Below are positions 1 to 5,503 of a stretch of 7,804 nt of DNA, in pieces (the first letter of the stretch is position 1; every line of letters begins with the position of its first letter). The position numbers and the translations under genes were made by a program. Source of the stretch: CAVRZY01 sp963725415 (lineage in GTDB: Bacteria > Acidobacteriota > Terriglobia > Bryobacterales > Bryobacteraceae); contig CAVRZY010000096.1 in the NCBI GenBank assembly GCA_963725415.1, positions 1 through 7,804 on the forward strand, in the 5' to 3' direction. The notes under the pieces were generated by a model that searched no databases, was not told the origin of the DNA, and was given only the letters and a program-made list of their open reading frames with translations.

Positions 1-339
1 GCATTTGGCCGCCGGCGCACAGCCTCGCTGCACCGCTACGGCGAGCACCATCTCGCCAATCGTCGGGCCGCCGGCCGATGCCGTGATACCACAGGCTTGA
101 TCGATGAGCTTGATCAAGTCCAGTTGCTCGGCTACCCACACCAAAGCTCCCACGTCACCGACTCGTCGCGTCCCGACCGTCCGCGTCAATCCCAAGTCGG
201 CCACCGGGGGCGGGTCCGCCGGACCTAAAACGGCTTGGCGCGCGAAGGGCCGCTGCCGAGCGGAATCCCACAGCGATTGGGAAGCGATGCGATACCGCCG
301 ACCTCCTACCTGGCGCTCGAATATGTTCACTTCTTTCAT
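1..339 (-). CDS. IS1634-type transposase, N-terminal part (runs off the left edge)
   Basis: An uninterrupted minus-strand frame of 113 codons opens with ATG at 339-337, directly after an in-frame TAG, and is still open at base 1. It starts MKEVNIFERQVGGRRYRIA and continues with LGLTRTVGTRRVGDVGALVW, AEQLDLIKLIDQACG and GGPTIGEMVLAVAVQRGCAP. The pattern 'G.VGALVWVAEQL.L...ID' followed by 'GP.IGEM.L..A..R..AP..K' is the amino-terminal region I know from IS1634/IS4-like transposases, which are DDE enzymes of cut-and-paste elements. The catalytic residues lie outside the window. There is no clear Shine-Dalgarno sequence before the ATG, and I could not identify a terminal inverted repeat between 340 and 525. 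It has no frameshift in the visible part, unlike several neighbours. The family call rests on remembered consensus, not on a search. Confidence 0.7.
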   Translation of the reverse strand, partial: MKEVNIFERQVGGRRYRIASQSLWDSARQRPFARQAVLGPADPPPVADLGLTRTVGTRRVGDVGALVWVAEQLDLIKLIDQACGITASAGGPTIGEMVLAVAVQRGCAPAAKC

Positions 340-525
340 CTAGCCATATCCGAGCACGGTTTGCAAGCGAAAAGTGCGTCCTAAAGAGGGTAGAAGGCTC
401 GTCGCCGTTGCTCTATCGCTTCAGATTTGCGAAAGTCGGGCTAGAGTGCAGACCACCGTGAACCACCTCATGTACACTTCAGCCGACCTTGGGTCAAAAC
501 GGGGCAGGCAAGCTCGGTAGCCGGA
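340..525. other. Spacer between IS1634-type transposase and gene E
   Basis: No convincing gene is seen here. The stretch should hold the outer end of the IS1634-type element and the 3' end of the minus-strand operon, but I could not recognise an inverted repeat, a target duplication or a strong terminator hairpin by eye. Confidence 0.4.
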
Positions 526-657
526 TTATCGTCCTGTTGCTGTTCCCTGAAGCCATCGTTGTTTGCGGCAGGCCGGCTCTGTTGGCCCTCGAACGTGCGA
601 TTCAATGAAGGAATTTTCTTCCGGGTGATCCGTCGCGCCAAGTTGGTCAAGCGTCAT
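526..657 (-). CDS. Gene E: 43-residue hypothetical protein, coupled to gene D
   Basis: ATG at 657-655 and TAA at 528-526 give a 43-residue reading that starts MTLDQLGATDHPEENSFIES and continues HVRGPTEPACRKQRWLQGTA. The start overlaps the stop of gene D as ATGA (657-654), the typical layout of translationally coupled genes. This overlap is the main reason for calling so short a frame. The composition (acidic start, basic and tryptophan-bearing tail) looks protein-like, but I recognise no domain, no signal peptide and no membrane segment. It is the last gene visible before the IS1634-type element, so it may be the end of the operon. A frameshift could hide a longer C-terminus, because an adjacent frame stays open to about 470. 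Function unknown. Confidence 0.45.
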   Translation of the reverse strand: MTLDQLGATDHPEENSFIESHVRGPTEPACRKQRWLQGTATGR

Positions 658-834
658 GCTCTGAGGTTTCCCCAGGGATCAACGTTTGCGTGGCGTACCC
701 AGTGCCTGTTCCGTAGGCGGTCGAGAATCCAGAACTCGTCCCCAGACTCGCTCTGCACATCATAGTGGAATCCAGTTGGCACCTCGAAACAGAACCGGGA
801 ACTGCCGGCGACCAGTTCGTTGGGCGAGGGTCAT
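654..834 (-). CDS. Gene D: small hypothetical protein with HANVDPWGNLR tail, one frameshift
   Basis: ATG at 834-832 overlaps an upstream stop (ATGA, 834-831), and TGA at 656-654 overlaps the start of gene E. The span is 181 bases, one more than a whole number of codons. Removing one base from the GGG run at about 797-799 gives a clean 59-residue protein: MTLAQRTGRRQFRFCF, then EVPTGFHYDVQSESGDEFWI, then LDRLRNRHWVRHANVDPWGN and LRA. The short frame with FHYDV, FWILD and ANVDPWG.LR looks like a compact beta-rich domain. I associate 'HYDV ... N.DP.G..R' with small bacterial hypothetical proteins but cannot name the family. It is sandwiched between coupled genes on the minus strand, so it is probably translated from a polycistronic message. 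Without the base removal, the ATG-initiated frame stops at about 760 and the downstream part is orphaned. Confidence 0.5.
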
Positions 835-880
835 GCCGTGGCGAGAAAGATCAGACCTGAATTGGCGACGTTGAATATCC
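831..880 (-). pseudogene. Gene X remnant: last 15 codons of an operon gene cut by IS66
   Basis: Reading leftward from the IS66 end, one frame gives IFNVANSGLIFLATA and then TGA at 833-831. This stop overlaps the ATG of gene D as ATGA. The overlap is the same arrangement seen at the other operon junctions, so I infer that these bases are the 3' end of a gene whose body was removed or displaced by the insertion sequences. The start of the same gene may be ATG at 5207-5205, next to AAGGAG at 5213-5208 just outside the ISL3 end (MPVN...). That link is inference only, and the spacing between AAGGAG and that ATG is unusually short. Confidence 0.35.
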
Positions 881-920
881 GTATCCGTCCGGCCAACCCA
901 TCTTCCACGTTCTGAGATCA
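881..920 (+). repeat. IS66 terminal inverted repeat, left end
   Basis: Begins GTATCCGTCCGGCCAACCC and ends TGAGATCA. It is the inverted copy of 3950-3989 with four mismatches (two adjacent at positions 13-14, one at 27, one at 32). It lies beyond the tnpC end of the element and abuts the remnant of gene X. Confidence 0.85.
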
Positions 921-1165
921 GGGGTGATACTGGGTTGTGTGAGGGCGCTCGCGGTGTGGGCAGACCCGCGTGGGTGACCCGGGATTCTGGGCATCCGCCC
1001 ACAACGGAAATAGGGCGCGAAATATCGAAGAGACATTTTCCGCCTCTTCTGTTCTGGTGCGTCCTGGGGATACCAGCCGGGTTTCGAATGTTTCACGCCC
1101 CCTGGCAAAGATCAAAGACGAACGCCGTGGGTCCGCCTGACGAGGATCCGATACGGGCCGGGAGG
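921..1165. other. IS66 3' untranslated tail
   Basis: About 245 bases lie between the tnpC stop and the terminal repeat. I see no supported gene. A 6-bp inverted repeat, gaagag (1027-1032) and ctcttc (1044-1049), could form a weak hairpin without a following T run. The stretch resembles ordinary non-coding IS66 sequence, although it is fairly long. Confidence 0.4.
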
Positions 1166-2720
1166 TCACGGCGCCCGTGCCGCCGCCCAGCGGTCGGGAA
1201 GCAATTCCTCGAGTCCGGTTATGGGGATGGCCGCTGATGCGCCCGAACACATCGCGCAGGTAGGCGGATGGATCGACGCGCAGCCTTTTGCAGGTGGCGA
1301 TCAGACTGCTCAGCACGGCCGCCGTCCGGCCGCCGTTGTCGCTGCCGAAGAACATCCAGTTCTTCCGGCCCACCGCCACTCCCGCGCAGGCTGCGCTCGG
1401 CGCCGTTGTTGTCGATCTCCAGATCGCCGTCCTGGCAGTAGCGGACCAGCGCTGCCCAGTTCGACAAGGTGTAGGCGATGGCCTGGCCCTCCGGGCTCTT
1501 GGGCAGCACCTTCGGCCGCTCCGCCTCCAGGTAAGCCTGGATGTCGTCCAGGATGGGGCGCGACTTGGCTTGGCGCAGTGCGCAGGCGGTCCTCGCGGCG
1601 TTCAGCTGGCGGTCGCGGGCCTCGCGCTCCACGTCGTACAGCAGGTGGATATAGGCCAGCATCACCGTCGAACGCATCAGGTCCGACGACTGCGCCTCAT
1701 AGAACTTCCGCCGTGCGTGCGCCCAGCAGGCCACCTCGACGATGCCGCGCTCGGGATCTGTGTACAAGTGGTCGTACCCCGAGTAGGCGTCGGCCTGCAG
1801 AAAGCCGTGGAATGGTTTCAAGAATGCATCCGGCCCATCCCGGCTGCGGTCCGGCGTGTAGTCGTAAACCGTGTAGGGATGCCGCGTCGCCGACGTAGGT
1901 CCAGATCCGGCCGGTGCGCGTGCGCGGCAGCTCCGGGTCCAGCACCGGCACCGGCGTGTCGTCGGTCTGCACGGCCTTGGAATCCAACACCCGCTGCTTC
2001 ATCAGCTCGTACGAGCGGGCTGACCAGCTCGGCGCACTGCCGCATCCAGCCGCACATGGTCTGGCGCGACAGCTCCACGCCCTGGCGCTGGAAGATCTCC
2101 TCCTGGCGGTACAGCGGAAGGTGATCGCCGTACTTGCTGACGGCCACCTGCGCCAGCAGGCCCGGCCCCGGCAGGCCCTTCTCGATGGGCTGCATCGGCT
2201 TGTTGGCCGTGACCACCGTGCAGCCCTTCGGGCAGGCGTACTTCTGGCAGGCTTCCTGGATCACGTAGAAGCGAGGCCGGCACATACTCCAGCCGCTCGC
2301 TGATCTCCTCGCCGATGTGTTTCAACTCGCCCTGGCACTCCGGGCAGTGCCGCTCCTGCTCGCCCAGGTCGAAGACCACGCGCCGCCGCTCGAGCGATTC
2401 CGGCAGACGCTGCCGGCCGTGGCCCTTGGGCTTGGGCTGGGGCGCCGGGCTGGCGGCCTGGGGTGCGGGCGGGGCGTCCTCCGGCACGGGCAGGGCGCCT
2501 GGTCCTGGCCGGCGCTGACCAGCCCGGCGGCGAACAGGAACAACTGGTTCTCATCCACCCGTTCGCGCTTCTGCCCGTAGCGCCAGCGCAGCAACTGCTC
2601 CAGCAGGTGCTGCACGCGCTTGAGCCGGCGCTCCTTGGCCTCCAGTTCCTCCAGCAGACCGATCACCATCTGCTGCAGGGCGGCCGGGTCTTCGGGCAGG
2701 TGGTGGCGATCAATCTCCAT
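1166..2720 (-). pseudogene. tnpC: IS66 transposase TnpC (DDE type), split by about six single-base indels
   Basis: Read through six single-base shifts, this is a full-length IS66 transposase. It starts MEIDRHHLPED at 2720, followed by a leucine-rich coiled segment (LLEELEAKERRLKRVQHLLE) and RWRYGQKRE. A zinc-binding region follows (HCPECQGEL ... CQKYACPKGC), then HLPLYRQEEIFQRQGVELSR. The catalytic parts are VQTDDTPVPVLD (first Asp), LQADAYSGYDHLY (second Asp) and DNNGAERSLRG (Glu), then VGRKNWMFFGSDNGG and the C-terminus LEELLPDRWAAARAP with TGA at 1168-1166. The shifts lie near 2498, 2273, 2012, 1880, 1392 and 1222, mostly one extra C or G. No nonsense codon occurs between them. If the shifts are real the gene is dead. 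If they are sequencing errors it is intact and of normal family length. It is the last gene of the IS66 set. Confidence 0.85.
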
Positions 2721-3060
2721 GGCTGCCTTGGCCTGAGTCCGCTCGGCCCGCTCCAGTTCCACCGCCAGGTCCACCCAGGCGTTGATCAGTTCGCGAAACC
2801 GTTTGTAGTTGGCGACCTTCTGGCGCATCGCCTCGACGCTGTTCGGGGCGGACGAAACGGGTGCTGCTCTTGCCGCGCCAGGTGTAGCTGAGCTGGTAGT
2901 ACGGCCCGTGCTTGCGGGGATCTTTGGGGTCTTTGCAGCGGCAGCCCGGCGTGCCGCAGACGTTGTACTGCTCGCCCAGGCTGCCCGGATGCATCGGCCC
3001 CAGCTCGGCCAGTTGCTTCTTGAGCTGCTGGATGCGGCGCTGGATCTGGGCTGGAGACAT
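2710..3060 (-). CDS. IS66-associated small protein with CGTPGCRC motif (DUF6788-like), frameshifted
   Basis: Start ATG at 3060-3058 gives MSPAQIQRRIQQLKKQLAEL, a short coiled helix. Then come LGEQYNVCGTPGCRCKDPKD, with a CxxxxCxC cysteine cluster that may bind a metal, and KHGPYYQLSYTWRGKSSTRF followed by VRPEQ. One extra base near 2845 shifts the frame. The continuation is VEAMRQKVANYKRFRELINA and WVDLAVELERAERTQ, the expected C-terminal helix. I recall this protein as a frequent IS66 companion, probably the one called DUF6788. Its function is unknown, and an accessory or DNA-binding role is a guess. An alternative ATG lies at 3090, but it would fall upstream of the predicted transcription start. 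In the repaired frame no stop is met before the tnpC start at 2720, so a fusion or a second indel is possible. The end at 2710 is the stop of the unrepaired frame. Confidence 0.6.
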   Translation of the reverse strand: MSPAQIQRRIQQLKKQLAELGPMHPGSLGEQYNVCGTPGCRCKDPKDPRKHGPYYQLSYTWRGKSSTRFVRPEQRRGDAPEGRQLQTVSRTDQRLGGPGGGTGAGRADSGQGSHGD

Positions 3061-3063
3061 ACA

Positions 3064-3087
3064 CCGATAGCATAGCAGAGCTATCGG
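3064..3087 (-). promoter_or_regulatory. Perfect 8-bp stem hairpin before the IS66 accessory gene
   Basis: ccgatagc (3064-3071) and gctatcgg (3080-3087) are exact inverted repeats around an 8-base loop, ending three bases before the ATG at 3060. It overlaps the candidate promoter's -10 and spacer, so it could be an operator or, in read-through RNA from tnpB, a structure limiting initiation of the accessory gene. This role is inferred only from position. Confidence 0.4.
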
Positions 3088-3097
3088 CATTTGTCAA
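3069..3097 (-). promoter_or_regulatory. Candidate sigma70 promoter inside IS66, upstream of the accessory gene and tnpC
   Basis: Minus-strand TTGACA (3097-3092) is followed after exactly 17 bases by TATGCT (3074-3069). This is a perfect -35 and a four-of-six -10, in an AT-rich patch of an otherwise GC-rich element. The predicted start of transcription is near 3062, only a base or two before ATG at 3060, so the accessory protein would be made from a nearly leaderless message. The match is good, but the organism's promoter consensus is unknown. Confidence 0.4.
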
Positions 3098-3131
3098 CAA
3101 AAAAATACGATAAGGATCAGAAAAAATTGAA

Positions 3132-3533
3132 TCAGGCTCCGGCCGGCAGCGCCGCTGGCTCCCCGCTCTCCTGGCTCGTCATCGCCACCGCCGGCAGGCA
3201 GTAGCGCTTGCGCCGCCGTCCCTTGCGCAAATCGATTCCCTCCAGCAGCAGCCCCAATTCCCAGGCCGCGATCTCCTGGCGCCCGGTGGCCGCGAACGGG
3301 AACTGAAAGGTGCCCGCCTCCAGCCGCTTGTACCAGATGGCCCACCCGTCCCGGTCCCAGTACAGGATCTTCAGCCGGTCGCTGCGCCGGTTGCAGAACA
3401 CCAGCAGGTGGCCGGAGAAGGGATTGCAGCGGATGATGTGTTCGGCCATCATCGACAGGCCGTCGAAGCTGCGGCGCATGTCGCAGGCCACCGTGCAGAG
3501 ATAGACCTTGATGGCCGCCGGAAAGCTCAGCAT
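3132..3533 (-). CDS. tnpB: IS66 family insertion sequence element accessory protein TnpB
   Basis: The 133-residue product has the full IS66 TnpB pattern: KVYLCTVACDMRRSFDGLSM near the start, then NPFSGHLLVFCNRRSDRLKI, then LYWDRDGWAIWYKRLEAGTF. TnpB is required with TnpA and TnpC for IS66 transposition in characterised members, although its biochemical role is not settled. ATG at 3533-3531 overlaps the end of tnpA by 7 bp (ATGCTGA), so translation is probably coupled. The frame is intact and of normal length. A T-rich stretch follows the stop (minus strand, about 3129-3115), but I see no strong terminator stem. Note that this is the IS66 TnpB, unrelated to the RNA-guided nuclease TnpB of IS200/IS605 elements. 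Confidence 0.92.
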   Translation of the reverse strand: MLSFPAAIKVYLCTVACDMRRSFDGLSMMAEHIIRCNPFSGHLLVFCNRRSDRLKILYWDRDGWAIWYKRLEAGTFQFPFAATGRQEIAAWELGLLLEGIDLRKGRRRKRYCLPAVAMTSQESGEPAALPAGA

Positions 3534-3871
3534 CCCGAAGATTCCATGGCCGCCAGGACCGCCCGCAAAGTCGCCTCATCGACGCCCCGGGCGATGCGCA
3601 GCCGTCGGCCGTCGCCGAGCACCAGTTCGATGCCGGCCTCCATGGTCCCCGACTCCTGGCTGACCAGTGCAAAGCTCGCCGGCCCGTGGGCTGGCTTCCG
3701 CCTCGTCCACGGCTGCCGGCTCTCCTTCAGTCGGTGCCGCCACCAGTAGAACTGGCTGACCTTCAGCCGCCGCTGGCGGCAAAACTCCCGGATCGACAGG
3801 CCGCTCCGCGCCGCTTCGCGAATCGTCCGCTGCCAGCGCTGCGCCTTCTCCGCATCTCGCTTCTTGCCCAT
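3527..3871 (-). CDS. tnpA: IS66 family element TnpA, helix-turn-helix protein
   Basis: A 114-residue product from ATG at 3871, preceded by a purine-rich GGGAAGAG likely to be the ribosome binding site. The N-terminal half contains a helix-turn-helix: WQRTIREAARSGLSIREFCR, then QRRLKVSQFYWWRHRLKES, the classic IS66 Orf1 motif with 'S..YWWR..L'. The C-terminal half has IELVLGDGRRLRIARGVDEA and LRAVLAAME, also typical. It is expected to bind the element's DNA and act with TnpB and TnpC. It is the first gene of the IS66 operon, lying about 80 bases inside the right terminal repeat, and shows no frameshift. Confidence 0.88.
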   Translation of the reverse strand: MGKKRDAEKAQRWQRTIREAARSGLSIREFCRQRRLKVSQFYWWRHRLKESRQPWTRRKPAHGPASFALVSQESGTMEAGIELVLGDGRRLRIARGVDEATLRAVLAAMESSGC

Positions 3872-3899
3872 GTGTCACTCTTCCCGAATCGCCCTACCG

Positions 3900-3911
3900 T
3901 GTGCGCGCACA
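3900..3911. repeat. 12-bp perfect palindrome upstream of tnpA
   Basis: tgtgcgcgcaca reads identically on both strands. It lies between the right IS66 repeat and the tnpA start, where a transposition or repressor protein could bind. It is short and may be coincidental. Confidence 0.25.
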
Positions 3912-3949
3912 TCCAGCACACGTTGGCAACTCAAGAACAGTATGAGCCG

Positions 3950-3989
3950 TGATCTCAAAACGCGGAAGATGGGTTCACCGGACGGATAC
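3950..3989 (-). repeat. IS66 terminal inverted repeat, right end
   Basis: Read inward (minus strand) it begins GTATCCGTCCGGTGAACCC and ends TGAGATCA, pairing with 881-920 at 36 of 40 positions. Its outer 15 bases are read as the last four codons (VSVR) and TGA stop of the interrupted ISL3 transposase. Confidence 0.87.
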
Positions 3990-5117
3990 GATGGACTTGA
4001 TCTTGTTGTTCATGCCCTCGACGGCTCCGTTGGAGAGGCGGATTTTGGTCCAGGGGAGAATTCCATCCAAGTGGGAGCGCAGCATCTTTGCGAATTTCTT
4101 GAACGGCCCCAGCTTCGAGCGCATGGCCGAGTTCATCCATTTGCGCAGATGCTGCTCGGCACGCCACGGCTGTTGGTAGGCCCAGAACAGTTGGAAGGCT
4201 TCCTTCAGGTACCAGGCGCGCACCAGCGGTGTATTCCAGCGAACCAACGTCGAGAGCCGCTCGTTCTGATCCTGGTTGAGGTTCCACGGATTCTTCAGCA
4301 GCAGCCAGCGAGTTCCTTTGACGGTCACTCTCTCTTTGGAAGTGAGCTGGCGCCACAGCTCGCGGCGAACCGCATCCACAGCCTCATGGAGATGCTTGAC
4401 GATGTGAAACCGATCAAACAGGATCTGCGCGTTGGGCGCGTGTTCCCGTACCAGACTGGCGTACGGCGCCCACATGTCCATGCAAACCACCTGCAGCGTC
4501 CGACAGCGTCGGCGGCCCATTTCCTCGGTGAAGAACTTCTTCACCGCCTCTTCGGTGCGGTCTTCTCCGACCCACAGCAGAACCCGCCGCTCCAGATCGT
4601 AGACCACCGTAAGGTAGACTTGTCCCTTGCGCCGGCTCACCTCATCGATGCCGATGACATGCACGGATGGCCGCGCGCGATGGCGCAGACCATAGTCGAC
4701 AGCCCGTTTCACAATCGTGGCCACGCTCTTCCAGTTCAGTCCGTACTGGCGCGCCGCTCCCTGCCAACTCAACTCGCGCGCCAGCACCGCCACAGCCTTG
4801 GAGAGCGCCGTGGTCACTCGCGCCCACGGCTCGGCCCAGGGAAAGTCCTCCACTCGCACGCCGCACCTGGGGCAATCGACTCGGCGCGGGCAGTACCGCA
4901 GCTTCAACGGCAACTTCCTCATCGCCAGATCGCGCCATTCCCGCTTGGGCCTCGTGCTGTGAACCTCCCGGCACCGCTGCTGGCAGACCCCGCAGCGCAA
5001 CAACCGTCGGCCCAGGCGGTCGATGTGCACGACCATCGACTCGTCGGTTTCCACCACGTGGGTAACCGTGTGCGCTTTCAGGCGCAGTTGTTTTCTGATA
5101 AAAGTCTCTATGAGCAC
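3975..5117 (-). CDS. ISL3 family transposase, C-terminally truncated by IS66
   Basis: The likely start is GTG at 5117, ten bases after AAGGAG (5133-5128), giving VLIETFIRKQLRLKAHTV. Domains in order: an N-terminal zinc-binding region (LRCGVCQQRC ... DCPRCGVRVEDFPW); a helix-turn-helix-like part (ELSWQGAARQYGLNWKSVAT); and the DDE core with VIGIDEVSRRKGQVYLTVVY (first Asp), VVCMDMWAPYASLV (second Asp), FDRFHIVKHLHEAVD, and NGAVEGMNNKIK carrying the Glu. Only K-S-I follows the catalytic motif. The final VSVR and the TGA come from the IS66 terminal repeat, so roughly the last 30-40 residues of the family are missing. The core is otherwise free of frameshifts, in contrast to tnpC. An in-frame extension to 5237 exists but begins outside the element end. 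Confidence 0.9.
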   Translation of the reverse strand: MLIETFIRKQLRLKAHTVTHVVETDESMVVHIDRLGRRLLRCGVCQQRCREVHSTRPKREWRDLAMRKLPLKLRYCPRRVDCPRCGVRVEDFPWAEPWARVTTALSKAVAVLARELSWQGAARQYGLNWKSVATIVKRAVDYGLRHRARPSVHVIGIDEVSRRKGQVYLTVVYDLERRVLLWVGEDRTEEAVKKFFTEEMGRRRCRTLQVVCMDMWAPYASLVREHAPNAQILFDRFHIVKHLHEAVDAVRRELWRQLTSKERVTVKGTRWLLLKNPWNLNQDQNERLSTLVRWNTPLVRAWYLKEAFQLFWAYQQPWRAEQHLRKWMNSAMRSKLGPFKKFAKMLRSHLDGILPWTKIRLSNGAVEGMNNKIKSIVSVR

Positions 5118-5195
5118 CTCGGTCTTTCTCCTTCGTTGTGTTTTGGCGAACAACTTCGAAGGATAGAAATACGCCGAGGTGCTTCTCAAGAGCCC
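3990..5195 (-). mobile_element. ISL3-family element, 3' end lost at the IS66 insertion
   Basis: One end is recognisable at about 5195-5174: read inward on the minus strand it begins GGGCTCTTGAGAAGCACC, matching the GG.TCTT start usual for ISL3 ends. The transposase gene follows and is cut at 3990 by IS66. The last part of the gene and the second terminal repeat are not found on the far side of IS66 (left of 881), so the element cannot be complete here. The exact outer base is uncertain by one or two positions. Confidence 0.7.
5113..5183 (-). promoter_or_regulatory. Inverted repeat able to hide the ISL3 transposase start codon
   Basis: agcacctcgg at 5113-5122 and ccgaggtgct at 5174-5183 are a perfect 10-bp inverted repeat 51 bases apart. 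The outer arm lies in the terminal repeat region of the element. The inner arm contains the GTG start codon (5117-5115). In an RNA entering from gene C outside the element, the two arms could pair and block translation. An RNA started inside the element would lack the outer arm. Confidence 0.5.
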
Positions 5196-5237
5196 GTTAA
5201 CCGGCATCTCCTTGCAATCAAAGGGCTTCAAACACAA

Positions 5238-5503
5238 TTACACTTTTGGGAGAGGAGCCCCAAAAGATAGTTGACGCGGAGCCACATAGAGTTCCTCTTC
5301 CCCTTTCCTCTTCACAAGCCCGATCTCGATGGGTCGGTTCGCAAGCTCTGACTTGAGGCGGTGAAGCACGTCGCGCGGAAATGCTCTGTTTGCTTCTTCC
5401 ACCAGCCCCACCATGTCGCACCTTTGTCACGAAGGATTTCGCGATGAGCAATGACGGTGGACGCCTCCGCGTCGCTGAATCTCAGGATGGCCGAACGATT
5501 CAT
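5238..5503 (-). CDS. Gene C: 88-residue protein with WWGWWKK motif, one frameshift
   Basis: ATG at 5503-5501 overlaps the stop of gene B (ATGA, 5503-5500) and has a good GGAGG Shine-Dalgarno (5514-5510) six bases upstream. The reading is MNRSAILRFSDAEASTVIAH, then REILRDKGATWWGWWKKQTE, then HF. Adding one base near 5378 restores PRDVLHRLKSELANRPIEIG, then LVKRKGEEELYVAPRQLSFG and APLPKV, with TAA at 5240-5238. The span is 266 bases, one short of 89 codons, which supports a single missing base. It looks like a small alpha/beta domain with a tryptophan cluster. I have a vague memory of similar N-terminal modules in larger bacterial proteins but cannot name them. The stop lies about 43 bases before the ISL3 end, so the protein may have lost a longer C-terminus or may be naturally short. 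Function unknown. Confidence 0.6.

Larger units (their letters stand above)
881..3989 (-). mobile_element. IS66-family insertion sequence with tnpA, tnpB, accessory gene and tnpC
   Basis: The element is bounded by 40-bp terminal inverted repeats matching at 36 of 40 positions (881-920 and 3950-3989), both beginning GTATCCGTCCGG when read inward. IS66 ends typically start with GTAA and a CGYCCGG-like core. Inside, in transcription order on the minus strand, are tnpA (3871-3527), tnpB (3533-3132), a small cysteine-motif gene (from 3060) and the large transposase tnpC (2720-1166). The tnpA/tnpB pair overlaps by 7 bp. IS66 normally makes an 8-bp target duplication, but the flanks here differ (gaatatcc at 873-880, gatggact at 3990-3997). 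The right end lies inside an ISL3 transposase gene. The element is probably intact apart from the single-base frameshifts in tnpC and the accessory gene. Confidence 0.88.

Noticed and set aside
104..343. 79-codon plus-strand frame at the left edge
   Set aside because: It is antisense to the IS1634-type transposase frame, which has family-like motifs over the same bases.
468..650. 60-codon minus-strand frame overlapping genes D/E
   Set aside because: It is in a different frame from gene E, which has the ATGA coupling; the end of this frame could only matter if gene E has an undetected indel.
1288..2124. Plus-strand open frames over the IS66 tnpC region
   Set aside because: They are low-complexity, Arg/Pro/Ala-rich shadows of tnpC caused by high GC; no domain can be read in them.
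3864..5270. Long plus-strand open frame of 468 codons
   Set aside because: It is antisense to the ISL3 transposase, whose motifs are clear on the minus strand; its own translation shows no family pattern.
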